Source: Limnanthes douglasii subsp. nivea (Eukaryota; Streptophyta; Magnoliopsida; Brassicales; Limnanthaceae). From it: a DNA stretch of 64,000 nt. Below are positions 34,040 to 44,865 of the stretch, in pieces (position 1 is the stretch's first letter; each line of letters starts with the position of its first letter). The DNA lies in the NCBI GenBank assembly GCA_036936605.1, contig JAUPFV010000004.1:144380973-144444972 (forward strand). The letters are read 5' to 3'. The translations under genes and the position numbers were made by a program. The notes under the pieces were generated by a model that was not told where the DNA came from, ran no database searches, and saw only the letters and a list, made by a program, of their open reading frames with translations.

Positions 34040-34960
34040 ATCTTCCTTTATTTTCTCAGTCATATCTCTCGTTGTTGGCTAAACATATCCTTTCTACAGG
34101 CTTGCATGATTATCCGTTCATACTTTGTCAGCTTGGTCATCATCTTGTTATTTACCAATCTTACCTTGTCGTTTGTGAGTGATATATCTTGCCCAAGAGG
34201 TATAATTTTATCAATCTTTGATGCTTCAAAATGTCTTATCATACTCAGTGTATAGTTGAATTGCCAAAAACCTTTGAGTTTTTTGAATAATTACGCCCAT
34301 TTGCCTAGAAAAATCTAGAGATGAACCAAATGAGAGTAGCCAGTTAGACGAAGAGGATTTGTACCTTTTTTATTGATTGAGGGGCTTTCATTGTTGATAG
34401 TTTCGTTAGCTGAAGTGGGTTTACCGCGGTCTCTTTTACACTAACTAAACACCCCAATATTTTTCCGGAATGAAGTACAAAAGTACTCTTCTCTCAATTA
34501 AGCTTGAGGTTGATTGCATGAAGGTTCCAAAGGTCTCATCCACATCTTGAAGGTTATTTTGTTCGTCTCGGTTGGTAACCAATATGTCATCAATATAAGC
34601 TTGAATATTCGCCCCATTTGGTTGGAGAAAGTTTTATTTACCAAATTATTGGTATGTTGTAACTGTAGTTTTTAGAGTGAAGGGAATTACTTTATAAAAG
34701 TGGAGATCTCGCTCGGTTATAAAGTACGTATGCTCATCATTGTTGGGATGCATGATGATTTTATTGTAGTCTGAATATGCATCCATGAAAGGTAACATTT
34801 TGTTTCCCACACCCACTAGTTTGTCAATTCTCGAGACCGTGGATCCTTCATACATGCTCAGTTGAGGTCGGTGAAATGTACACTTTTCTATTTAACATTT
34901 TTTTTACGATGATTAATTCATTGTCTAGACAAGATGTATTGATTCTCTGATGTGGCTAAT
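34040..34960 (-). pseudogene. Separate Ty3/gypsy RT fragment (element E)
   Basis: The frame 34855-34646 reads VGVGNKMLPFMDAYSDYNKI and HTYFITERDLHFYKVIPF, the RT palm around the first catalytic Asp. Further on, AYIDDILVTNRDEQNN holds an intact YIDD box (about 34600), and FISRFF and KTF pieces of the connection follow to about 34050. It sits outside the candidate B LTR and repeats a domain B already has, so it is part of another element, cut short on both sides. No LTR is assigned. Confidence 0.78.
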
Positions 34961-35267
34961 TTCATTTAATCGTTCAACTTTGACTATGATCACCTCGACT
35001 TTCTCATGACATAATGGTTTGTGATTTTGTTTATTGATCAATAATTATATTTATAGATAGATTGTGGTAGGATGCTAGAGTAGTGACCCTATAAAATCAT
35101 GCAAAAATATTCAAAAAATACTAGTTATAGATTTGGTTATGTTTTTTGTAAGACAAAACAAATAGTCTTTTCAAGTTTGTTTCGAATTATAGTTTAATTT
35201 TTTTAAATAAATGATAAAAAAGAAATACAAAAGTTAGATGATCTATTTTTTATAGCGATGGTTGGTA

Positions 35268-35521
35268 CTCCCTCTATATTATAATATTAAACGTTTTAGG
35301 TAATCTCACACACTTTAATAAGTGTCATAATTATATTTTATTTAAAAAAAAATTAAAAAATAATAAATATGATTGGACAAAAGTTAATAAAAATTGTTGT
35401 ACAATCAACACTTATTGGTAAAGAGTGAAATAATAGTATTTACTTCGCATTGTAATTATAAAATGACACTATTATCAACCAATTTATTTTCTAAACCGGT
35501 TAATATTATGATACAGAGGAG
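35268..35521. mobile_element. Stowaway-like MITE
   Basis: A 254-bp AT-rich sequence begins CTCCCTCTATATTATAATAT and ends with its inverted form (right end read inward CTCCTCTGTATCATAATATT), giving imperfect TIRs of about 23 bp. TA dinucleotides flank it at 35266-35267 and 35522-35523. The CTCCCTC terminus and TA target are diagnostic of Tc1/mariner-type Stowaway MITEs. It has no coding capacity. Confidence 0.88.
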
Positions 35522-35523
35522 TA

Positions 35524-36560
35524 ATTGAAAAGATGACAAGTCATCCTATCTTATTTAATTTTATGGTGAAGCTATTTTCCCAATAACATTTTTTATTTTC
35601 TCCATAAATCTAAAAAACTCCATCTTGATATTTTTTCCATAAAAGAAATACCAAGATTAACCATTCATTCACCCAAGTCTACCAAACACCATAGATTCAA
35701 ATGTTCATTAACTAATCTATGGTGTTCTTGACCAAACACCATAAATTCGCGTTTGAAACAATTTTTTTTTAGAGAAAATCTCGATTTATGCAGTTTTTAG
35801 CGACAAGTAACTAAAAAACAAGATAAAATTACTTTCTTCGTTGTCTCGAATGCAAATTTTCAAGTTACATTAATATAAAACGTAAAAACAAGATTAAATT
35901 ACTTTCTTCGTTGTTGATTGAGTGTTGTTCTCCGGTTTGGTTTGAGCTTCTTCCTTATTCATGATTAATCTTTGACAAAATTGAAGTTTTTTGTTTTAGG
36001 ATATAATTTTATAGGGTAAAATCATATATGTTAGATTAAATTTGGATTAATGATGTGTTTTTTTGCTATAAAGATTTGCATTTGGTTAATCATATCTAAT
36101 TATAAATTAAAAAATAAAATGAAAGTAATCCTATAAAAAATAAGTGACAAATATTTTGAAAAATTTGAATTATAAAAAGAAAAAAAATTGGCAAGAGAAA
36201 TAGCTTTCACTTTTAATTTTTTTTGTTTTTTATGATCCTTGTTTAGTACCTCAATAAAAAAAATGCTTCGATAATAGAAGCAGCAAAGAAGAGCTACGAA
36301 GAACATCCAATACCTTATAACATTATGCAACATTATTCTCATAATGCGAAGTATGAAAACTATAATTTAGAATACTGCTTTATTCCAAAGACCTTCTATT
36401 ATAAACGTTTACAACATTAAAGTTACATACATGTAACTAAAATACTAATAAAATTTTCTCCGCTTAAAATAATAATAATTTGATTTATTTGTTGGTTGAA
36501 GGCAAATATGATCCCACTCACGCGCTTCTCAATTAATCAAATTGCGTGATCCTTATGAAT
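35524..36560. other. AT-rich region without a recognisable gene
   Basis: The phrase ACCAAACACCATA(G/A)ATTC occurs at about 35683 and 35730, and AAACAAGATTAAATTACTTTC-like sequence recurs at about 35817 and 35887, indicating small duplications. The frame 36100-36342 (minus) has no recognised motif. Sequence 34961-35265 is likewise blank. Confidence 0.4.
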
Positions 36561-36661
36561 CACGTGTTTCCCAATCAAAACCGTGCCGGTGGGAGTCATA
36601 AATAGCTCGATCCCACGTTAGCGGTTGCCTAACACGTGGTTTACAAGTTGGCGGCCACGTG
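36561..36661. promoter_or_regulatory. Cluster of three G-box (CACGTG) motifs
   Basis: CACGTG occurs at 36561-36566, 36633-36638 and 36656-36661, with another ACGT core at 36615 (CCCACGTTAG), in a locally GC-richer segment. G-boxes bind plant bZIP and bHLH factors, and such clustering is typical of promoters. No intact gene follows on either side, so it may be a promoter relic or transposon-captured promoter. Confidence 0.45.
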
Positions 36662-37282
36662 CTCCATAACTAATCCAACGCATCAGTTTTGTTTTTTTAA
36701 TTTACGTATCTTATTACCAAATAATTGGATAAAAGAAAAAGGCCCCTCCTTCCACCGTGGAAGCTTACTAAATAATTACGGTATCATTTAGATGATAATA
36801 CAGTCCAATTCAAATTAACGTTATAACTTACAAATAATTTCTTTCAAATGTAGAACAATCTAATAAAAGTTAACTCACGAACAAATAAATGAGATCATAA
36901 TCAATAATTTTTTACTTTATGAGTACCCTGCTAGGGTTGTTATCGGAGAGTTTGTAAATATTAATGCAAGTCTCAAGCTTTACGCCCTACATTTGAGTAT
37001 GGTTTATATATTAGTATTATTAGTTTCTAATTATAAAGATAAATTATAGTAAGTTTAGGAAATTATAAATCAGAAGATTTGTAATGTCTTTTTAGGCTAC
37101 GTTAACTGCGATCGCTTTCAATAACGCTTCGTCAATTTTATTAATTGGTCTTTTATTTTTTAATTTGGGAAATAGTTTGAAAATAACTTTTTTTTGTCAT
37201 GGTGATTAGGAACCCTAAACGTAGTTGGTAGATAAAGTTCGCCATCAGTCTACTCAGTGCTTTTAAAAATTATAAAAAAGAT
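36662..37282. other. Unassigned region
   Basis: AT-rich, with no supported gene or transposon end. Element F homology begins abruptly at about 37283. Confidence 0.4.
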
Positions 37283-38838
37283 CGGGTAGGAGTAGTGAAC
37301 TGGTCTTTGAAAGTTCACAAATCAGATTTTTTTTTTCATGGGTGGACTCTCAACATATTTTCTCGAGTGAAGCAGATGTGAAACTCAGTTGACCATTTTT
37401 AGTAGCCCATTAATTCAACTTTATGAAAGTTGCTTTCGCATCTTCCAAATGTTGTGCAAAGAACTTCGAGAACACTAAAGTACAAATCCGAAATGAGAAA
37501 TAATAACATCAAAATGTGGAAACAAAAGAAATCTTTAAAAACACTTACCTGAGTTTTTCTAGTATCTTGTGAGCATACTCAGATTTCCTTTAGATGTAAT
37601 TTTTCTGTCACTTTCCAAAGCACCACTAATAAAAAGAACTGAGTCCTCCAAGACTTGTCAACTTCTACCAGGTTGTCAAGCATTTTATAATGATTCCCAC
37701 GCTAAAATAATAAAATGGGATATAAACATTGCGGTACAAACCAGCCACAATAGCTAGTTGCTCCATAACCATCAAAATTTTGGATAACATGGAAGCTATG
37801 ATGCTTGCTAACGACGTAAACCAAACGTTAGGGCTTAGTTGACTTGGACATAACTTTACTAAGTGGAAATACCCCACTATTTCTGGGGTCCAGGGGAAAC
37901 CGAAGGCCCCAATTGAGTACATCGGTATAAACCACAGACTCTCCGGCCTTGCAGTCCATCAGAGTATCATCAGGTAGAGGTAGCCTTACCTTGATCGATT
38001 CGGGAAATTACCATTTTTTCCGAATCCCATCCAGTTCAGATGGATAAAAATAAACGTATGATATCCTTTGTAAAACCATTAGATACTTGACACTAACTTT
38101 AGTGAAATTGGGCCCGACTCACCCAACGAGGGACTCTGGAAGTGGTTTGGATTCTGGCAAGATAACCTTTTTTTTAGTCATATTCTGAGGGTCCCCAGTT
38201 TAACCGGGCGTCTCTAAGAGGGTATCTTCCCCACTATCATCCATTTTTTCTTTCACTTTTTGTGGCATTTGTTCTTAGGGTTCATTGGGTTGTATAATAT
38301 GGTTCTCTTCCTCGATTTGAGAGGGTTCAGTAGATGAAACTGTGGGATTTGCTTCTGAAATAAGCGGTTAAGGAAGCTCTGTTGTAGTAGCAACTCCTAG
38401 GGTAGGAATTTTTCTTGAGGGATCGCTAGCATCGGTAGAAGTTTCGGATAATTTTTCAGTTGCTTTATCCGATGAGGGAAGCTTATCTTTAGCTTTAGAA
38501 ATCCTGGTAATTCTACGAGGATTACTTTTGCCTACATCAGATCCCATGACGGTACATGTTAAATGAGATTTACAATTACTAACTCATTTTGTTGAGAATG
38601 GTTTAATTGACCAAACATATTGGTTGGAGATGGAGAAGATTGGGCAAGGGGGCTTGTATTAGAAGGTATTTTTTGTTTCTTAGAAGAGTAAACCCTAAAC
38701 GTGTTCAGAATCTTGATTCTCAACTACTTCACCTCGCGACGCAGGTAGTCTAGTTTCGATTCTAGCTTGCCTTTTTTCTTTTTCTAACTTGGATAAATTG
38801 AGCCAACCTTCTTCGATAAAAGCATTCCTTCTTGAACC
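37283..38838 (-). pseudogene. Element F: isolated antisense ORF fragment
   Basis: This is the first two thirds of an aORF like that of A, with no gag-pol attached. From the right: NAFIEEGWLNLSKLEKEKRQ (about 38870-38810), a disordered Ser/Thr-rich part, then the globular domain with EIVGYFHLVKLCPSQLSPNV and the FYYFS region (37922-37680), the intron (37475-37548), and LEDAKATF. It ends near 37283 within the region that in A precedes the Lys-rich part. Several stops occur. Together with the partial LTR at 38839-39021 it is a terminal fragment of an A-family element, its remainder deleted. Confidence 0.85.
37475..37548 (-). other. Intron in element F aORF
   Basis: The donor reads TCAG/GTAAGTGT and the acceptor TGTACTTTAG/TGTTCTCG, both consensus-like; length 74 nt. 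Removing it joins the coding parts in phase 1 at the same codon as in C. Confidence 0.75.
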
Positions 38839-39021
38839 GGTTAAATGACCCGATCCGAATGACCCATGGATTAAAAAAAAATTAAAATAGTTCAACAAAC
38901 AACATTAAATGGGTTGCACTTTTCTCTCTCTCTTAATATTAAATACAAGCATCTCTATTCTCTCTTGCATTGTTCATATAGAATTTAATACAACACAACT
39001 TAAATATCTTCCAAAACTACC
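38839..39021 (-). repeat. Element F partial LTR
   Basis: CCCATGGATT, TAGTTCAACAAACAACATTA and TCTTCCAAAACTACC match the 3' half of the A LTR. Upstream LTR sequence is missing, and the join to the aORF leader lies at nearly the same place as in element A. In the element's own coordinates this is the right-hand LTR, and strand is given as that of the flanking aORF. Confidence 0.8.
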
Positions 39022-39163
39022 ATCCAGGTAATAGAGAATCAAACATTGTTTTTTTAGGAGATCAAGGTTAAATAAAAAGCCCACAACTCATCTTATAAAT
39101 AAAACTTTGACACATCAAACGAGAGGGAGATCCAGGTAATAGAGAATCAAACATTGTTTTTTT
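39022..39163 (+). repeat. Exact 34-bp direct repeat bracketing 74 bp
   Basis: A 34-bp sequence beginning ATCCAGGTAATAGAGAATCA occurs at 39022-39055 and again identical at 39130-39163. It starts where the F LTR homology stops, which suggests a rearrangement or insertion scar. Confidence 0.9.
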
Positions 39164-40085
39164 CTTCAATTTCTTTTACTTTTGTTTTTATTTTTTATGT
39201 TAGGATTATGCTCTATGTGAGAAAAACTTTCTGGTGTTTTGGGGTCTTAGAATCTATGCTATTGTTTAATTTATGAATTAAAACTTTTAGTTTTGATTTT
39301 TTCTTACATAATTTTCTGTAAATATTACTATTATTCATAATGTTTTTCAGTTTTTTACGGGATTAACTCAATGATACTAGGTTTAGGTTGAGACTAAGAG
39401 GTGCAATCTATTTCCGATCTATAGTAATACCATTGGATTGAATGAGTAGTACGCTATAGCCATGATCCAGTGAAGTCTGAACTAGATTATAAGATTCTAT
39501 GACCTAATTGTAAGAGGTAGAGATTTAACTAGCCACACAAAAAGTTTAGTTGTGTGAGATCGAGAGATGATCACAACACTCTGAAAGAAAACCTGACTAT
39601 TAAAGAATTATGTTAGATTAAATTTATTTAATTGTTAAAATTTTGAATAAATGAAATATGCATGTTCAAAAGACTCTGAAACAAATTATAAGTTAAATTT
39701 TACTTTTTAATTTTCTTTTAATAAAAATTAATCTTTACAATATAGTTTTTTAATTAGTAATTTTTATATTAAAATTTTCAATTTAAATATTTTGATTTAT
39801 TCCTTTGGGTTCGATACACGAGTCTTAAAAAATTTAAAACTACAATGAAAATCGTACCGTTGCGATGTTTCGTATCAATCAATAAAAAATAAAAGACTAA
39901 AATCCTCTTTCTCATAATGTGAACTATTGGTTGTAATTGTAGTCACATTATTGTTGTTAATCAATTACTTGAGTCAGTTATGGTGTGCAGTTTGAGAGCA
40001 ATAAATGTAACCAAGCATATATATTGCAATAAACCTTTATGTATACAAACGATCTCACTGAAACTTACAATCCTCTAAATAAACT
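39164..40085. other. Unassigned region, possible LTR remnants
   Basis: CCTTTGGGTTCGATACACG at about 39800 and CGTACCGTTGCG at about 39855 resemble what I recall of the ends of Athila-type LTRs, but no primer site follows. The left LTR of the copia element should lie left of 40086, and its edge is not defined. No gene is seen. Confidence 0.35.
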
Positions 40086-40171
40086 ACACCAATGCTAATG
40101 GTGTGTCTCTAGAAAACCTTAGGCGAAACGCCTTTGTAAGAGCATCTGCTATCACGAAGTTTGTGCTAATG

Positions 40172-40228
<57 letters not shown>

Positions 40229-42072
40229 TAGATCCATTTGAACTCTCTATTTGACTATAAATAAATTTTATGTCTATGTGTTTGGATTTAGACGCGCTCC
40301 TATTGATGTTAGAGTACTACACTACTAAATTATTGTTATAATACAACCTCATAGGATCTTCTATCCTTTGTACAATACACAATTATGTGACAAAATTCCA
40401 CAACCACTATGCATGGTTCTATGCCTCAAAGCACGAAATAAATTATGTTGTCATGGTGGATGATGCAATAAGTGTTTGCTTTACACTTTTCCAATATATA
40501 GCACATAAAACCAATAAGAATATGTTGTAAAAACTGTTTTTAGTATGTCTATGTATCCACCAAATTCCGATTCGAAATACCCAATGATCTCCAGCCTTTA
40601 CGACTTTATATATGTCAACATGTGTGCTATTTTGTTTATTACAAATATTAGAGTACCATTTTAACTTCATTCCAGTGATCCGTGTTTGGGTTGCTTACAT
40701 TATTCCCCAACATACTTACAAAAAGGTAATATCCAGCCTAATACAAACTTGAACATACATTAAACTCAAAATCGCCGAAGCATAATGGATTGTTTTTATT
40801 TTCTCAGTCTCAAGTTTTGTCTTTGGACATTGACCTAAAACTTAGTATGTCACCCTTTGCTATCTGGGTAGTCATGGGTTTGTAGTTTTGCCAATATGTA
40901 ACGTTGTAACAAACTTTTAGTACATGTCTTTTGTGATAATCCAAGAATACTACAAAAATAATCCTGAGGTATTTGGATTCTTAACAAAAAACTAGTATCA
41001 CCGAGATCTTTCATATTAAACTCGTTAGATAGAAATATTTTTTGTAGTGTGTAATAATTACTTATTGTTTAAAGAAACCATCGACATATAATATCATAAA
41101 TATAAAATTATTCTCACTAAACTTGTGATACATACAATCCTCAACAGAGTTAACTTCAAAGTCAAAATAGACTATCAGTTTAAAGAATTTGTGGTACTAC
41201 CGACGAGAAGCCTGTTTGAGCCTATACATGGATTTCTTAAGCCTGCAAATCAGATTATTTGATTTACTTAATAAAAAGTATTCATTTTGTACCATATAGA
41301 TAATTTACTTAGTATTACCATTGAGAAACATGGTATTTATATCGATTTGTTGAAGCTCAAGATCAAAGTGTGTAACTAATATCATGATTGTTCATAAGGA
41401 ATCTTTGGTCGATATCGAAGATAAGGTTTCTTTAAAATCAATTCATCCATGATGAGTATAACCTTTTTATACAATGCGTTCTTTATGTCTTTCTAAGTTA
41501 CCCAGGGAATGGCTTTTGATTTTGTAAAGATCACTTACAAATTATTATCTTGTATTTATTTATACTCTTCCGCCATAATATTATTCTACTTCCGAGAGTC
41601 AGAGCTTTATGTGGCCTGTTTGTAGGATGAGGTATCATCTATATTCTAGCATACAACTCATCCTATTTCTAAAGATATACTATAAAATATGGATGTATAA
41701 TATTATTCTCTTCTCTTGTGGATCTTCTTAAGGATACATCTACCTCTTGTTGCATTTTTTGACGAGGTAGAGTTTGATCTTATTGAATAATGTCTCTTTG
41801 ATCTTCTAACAGAAGATTACTTTAAGGCTTCTCTTATTCTAACTGGACCATAATTGTGTCATGGTTAAACCCTCAAGTGGAATATCAATGTGATTCTGAC
41901 TATTACCTTGTTCTAATGAGAATGAAACGATTGGCATAAAATCTCAATCTTTTGATACATGAGTATCTCCATTAAAACCTTCATGAATCCCTACAAATTA
42001 TCCATCAAAATAAATATGTGTTCCCTTATTCTTCCTCCCAAACTCAACATCCTCTAGAAACTTCTTTGTTCC
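40086..42072 (-). pseudogene. Copia reverse transcriptase and RNase H (decayed)
   Basis: From the right: KKFLEDVEFGRKNKG just inside the C insertion, VDVSLRRSTREE (about 41740), then RT with DLELQQIDINTMFLNG, KKSMYRLKQASRRWYHKF and FMILYVDGF (about 41350-41070; the YVDD box reads YVDG). DLGDTSFLLRIQIPQDYFCS follows at about 40990-40930, then RNase H with EIIGYFESEFGG and VKQTLIASSTM (about 40590-40450). The end TNFVIADALTKAF is near 40150. Many stops occur and a (TA)n tract interrupts it. Confidence 0.85.
40175..40226. repeat. (TA)n microsatellite
   Basis: About 26 TA dinucleotides lie within the 3' end of the copia RNase H region. Same type as 24681-24740. Confidence 0.98.
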
Positions 42073-42451
42073 TGAATAGATCAGATATCATTAGAAGAAT
42101 ATCATAGTGATTATGATTTTATGCGAATGGGTAGTTTGGACCGGGTAAGTAAAATTCAAATAAATCAACGACAACTCAAGTGGACAAATGATTCAGCTGT
42201 GTGCCTAACACCTTAGTTCTTGGGTTTGGTGGCTCATTTGATTGATCCGACTATAAGATTTGACTAGGACGGCCCATGGGTTATAGAAAAAGTATAAATA
42301 ACCCAACCAACAACATTAAACGGGTTGGATTTTTTCCAAATATATTAAATACAAACACCTATTTTCTCTTATTACTCTGTAGGAGAATATTAAACACTAA
42401 ATCACCAAAGATCTTCCGATTTTACCCTCGTAATACATTTTATCCTCATTA
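42073..42451 (+). repeat. Element C 5' LTR
   Basis: It aligns over its length with 61475-61854. It contains a TATA region (AAAGTATAAATAACCC, about 42288) and the CCCATGGGT block. It ends TATCCTCATTA, followed directly by the primer site. Confidence 0.92.
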
Positions 42452-42472
42452 AATTGGAGACCACAGTGGGAG
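42452..42472 (+). other. Element C primer binding site region
   Basis: The segment begins AATTGGAGACCAC and ends AGTGGGAG immediately after the LTR. It is closely similar to the sites of A and D. TTGG near its start could pair with a tRNA 3' CCA end. Confidence 0.65.
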
Positions 42473-42539
42473 ATAAAAGTACCTGAATAACTCTATTCAA
42501 AACCTTACTTGTAATTCGAAGTTCGAAAATATTTGAGAT

Positions 42540-44270
42540 ATGGATCTCAATATGCAAGAAGTGCTACCTCATGAAAATGAGAGAATAAGAGGTGAGAATG
42601 AGCATGCTACTCTATCGCATGTCAATCACAGTACGGAGGAAAGACCATTCATACAAGACGGACATGATCAGTTGAGAGCTGAAATTGAAACTCTAAAAGC
42701 CCAAAGACAAGCTGAAAGGGCATTGAAATAAAAATCTAATGGGAGAGGTATATCTACAGATGACCTTGGTTACAATAACAAACAAGGCGAAAATGATCAA
42801 TCCCCATAGACTTATATTAACTTTAAAAAGGAGCATTGGAATAAACAGCTGATGAGCACGTCGGATTCTGCTGAAAATTCAACTATAACATCTGACTATG
42901 ATGGGTCTTATTCATCAAGTAATGACCAGAGCCGTCAGAAAAAGAAAGCGAGGTTAACCAAAAGACATAATAAGAAAAGAGATATAAAGGTAAAAATGAA
43001 GAAGAATAAAATATGCAAGGAAAATAAAAGGGTCGACAGATCACGGTATTGGTCATCTACAAAGTGATCAATTTGCTATCCAGTCCGAACTAGGTATGTT
43101 TTTCACTTCTGATGAAGATAATGTGTTTAGCCGTAACCACAACTGGGAGGCAATCACCTTTGTCCTTAAAGATACTCTTTGGGCATCTACCGAGGTGGTT
43201 TGACAGTTCGAAAATTGAAATACGATGGAAGAATTTTGATGATAATGATAAACTTTTATGCCAAGCTTTCTCACAAATGTGTAATGGGAGTTCTTTAAAA
43301 TGGTATAATAGTTTACCACAAAGATCTATTAAAAACTTTGATGTTTTATGGATGCCATTTTAGAGACAGCCTTTTTGAAAGAATATATCAGCCGGTTTGT
43401 GAATACGAAAAACGGTTTGGACGATTGTTTTGAACAAGTAGTCATTGCTTTCTAGAGAGAAATGTCGAATCTGGGTGAGTTGGTTGATTCGGTGACTCGG
43501 AAAAAAGCAATGAATTAGGGTGGATTATTAAATCAGGTCAGAAAACAGATTGCAGTTGAGAAAACTAAGAAATCTAGAGTACCACGCCCGAGTAGGTATG
43601 CTTCTACAACATCAATTCCACAAGCCAATACTCAATCCCAGGCCATAGTTAATTATAGGCCTAAAGATTCCAGACAGGAGTCACATTGGCCAAGACAGAG
43701 TCAATCAAGTCAAGCCCAACAATTTAAACCCAAGATGGGTCGGTGGATTCGACCTAAATGGTTTGCCGAACTAGTGAATGTATGGCTACTATTTATGATA
43801 AAATTAATAATATTGTGAATTTTAGAAGACCAACACCAACTTAGTCTCGTAGAAATAATTGGAATACTCATTTTTGCAAGTATCACGATGATGTGGGTCA
43901 TGATACCCAGTATTTCATCTCCCTAAAACACGAAGTGTAGAATTTAACTAAGAGAGGAAAGTTGTCAGCTTTTGTTAAAAAACAAGAGAGAAATAGGCAA
44001 GTCAACACTCATTCTCAATCTAATACAAATATAACAAAAACGACATCACCAATTGGTCCAGGGAAAAGTATGGGTGCATCGAGATAAAAAGATGCTATGG
44101 TAATTATAGAAAGGTTTTATGTAGATTCAGAATATCTAGATCCTGATCCGGATCAGAATCAAGTTGGGATGACAGTGGAAAATACTTCAACGATTTCCGC
44201 CTATGTAACTTCTTCGAATCTTTAACTATTTTTGGGGGGAGACACTATAACTGCACCCTCAAACTGTTCA
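42540..44270 (+). pseudogene. Element C gag (decayed)
   Basis: ATG 42540 starts MDLNMQEVLPHENERIRGEN, an Arg/Glu-rich N-terminus ending at a TAA at 42729 that interrupts the frame. A Ser/Lys-rich basic stretch (42852-43067, KKKARLTKRHNKKRD) follows, then the gag domain (KNFDDNDKLLCQAFSQMCNG and SLKWYNSLPQRSIKNFDVLW at 43220-43350), and a knuckle-like CKYHDDVGHDTQYF near 43875-43920 whose last Cys is Phe. The ending SEYLDPDPDQNQVG near 44130 leads into protease. Several frame changes make it a pseudogene, though order and content match D. Confidence 0.85.
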
Positions 44271-44859
44271 AGAAAATGACATGTTAATAGTCTAACGACT
44301 CAATTAGAGGGAAAATGTCTACACATCTTTCTCAAAGCCCTGCTCTATTCATTGTCTTTGATGAAGATGATCTAAGGGATATTATAGCCCCATATGAAGA
44401 TGCTGTGGTGCTAGGGGCATCTAGCGGGGACAATGATATATGTAGGATTTATTATATACAAGCAATTCGGAAAATATATTGTTTTTATCAGCTTATAAGC
44501 AAATTAAAAATCCCTTCGTCATCAAACATTCAAATATGATCATAGTAGGATTTATTGGGAGCTCATCCGAGGTAATTGGAGAATTTGAAGAGGAGGTCCA
44601 ATTGAGGCAGTGACCATTTAAAAAGATAGTAATGGTTTTGTTTGTGATAGTTAATTGTCCAACATCTTATAATTCCATATTCGCTAGATCTTGTTTATCA
44701 AGGATGCAAGCAGTAACTTCTATTGTCCACAATTGTTTGAAGTATGTTGTGGCAGGACAGGCCGACGTTGTTCGAAGTAGCCAAAAGCTAGCTCATGAAT
44801 GTTATGTCACTGCTCTTGCTCCAAAGTTGGTAGGAGCAGTGAAGGTTAACAAGAAATAG
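44271..44859 (+). pseudogene. Element C aspartic protease region (decayed)
   Basis: PALFIVFDEDDLRDIIAPYE at 44340-44400 corresponds to the pre-protease segment of D. The catalytic Asp-Thr-Gly region is lost in a frameshift at about 44455. The C-terminal part VNCPTSYNSIFARSCLSRMQ and YVTALAPKLVGAVKVNKK (44632-44856) is open up to the UAG at 44857. It is inactive through loss of the catalytic motif. Confidence 0.82.
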
Positions 44860-44865
44860 CAGTTA
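44857..44865 (+). promoter_or_regulatory. UAG CAG UUA: candidate programmed readthrough stop (element C)
   Basis: TAGCAGTTA follows AAGAAA at the end of protease. The same frame continues open from 44860 for over 40 codons (QLVEPSSKLNEIDDPGEAHS), aligned with A and D. The context fits CARYYA exactly. Confidence 0.6.
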
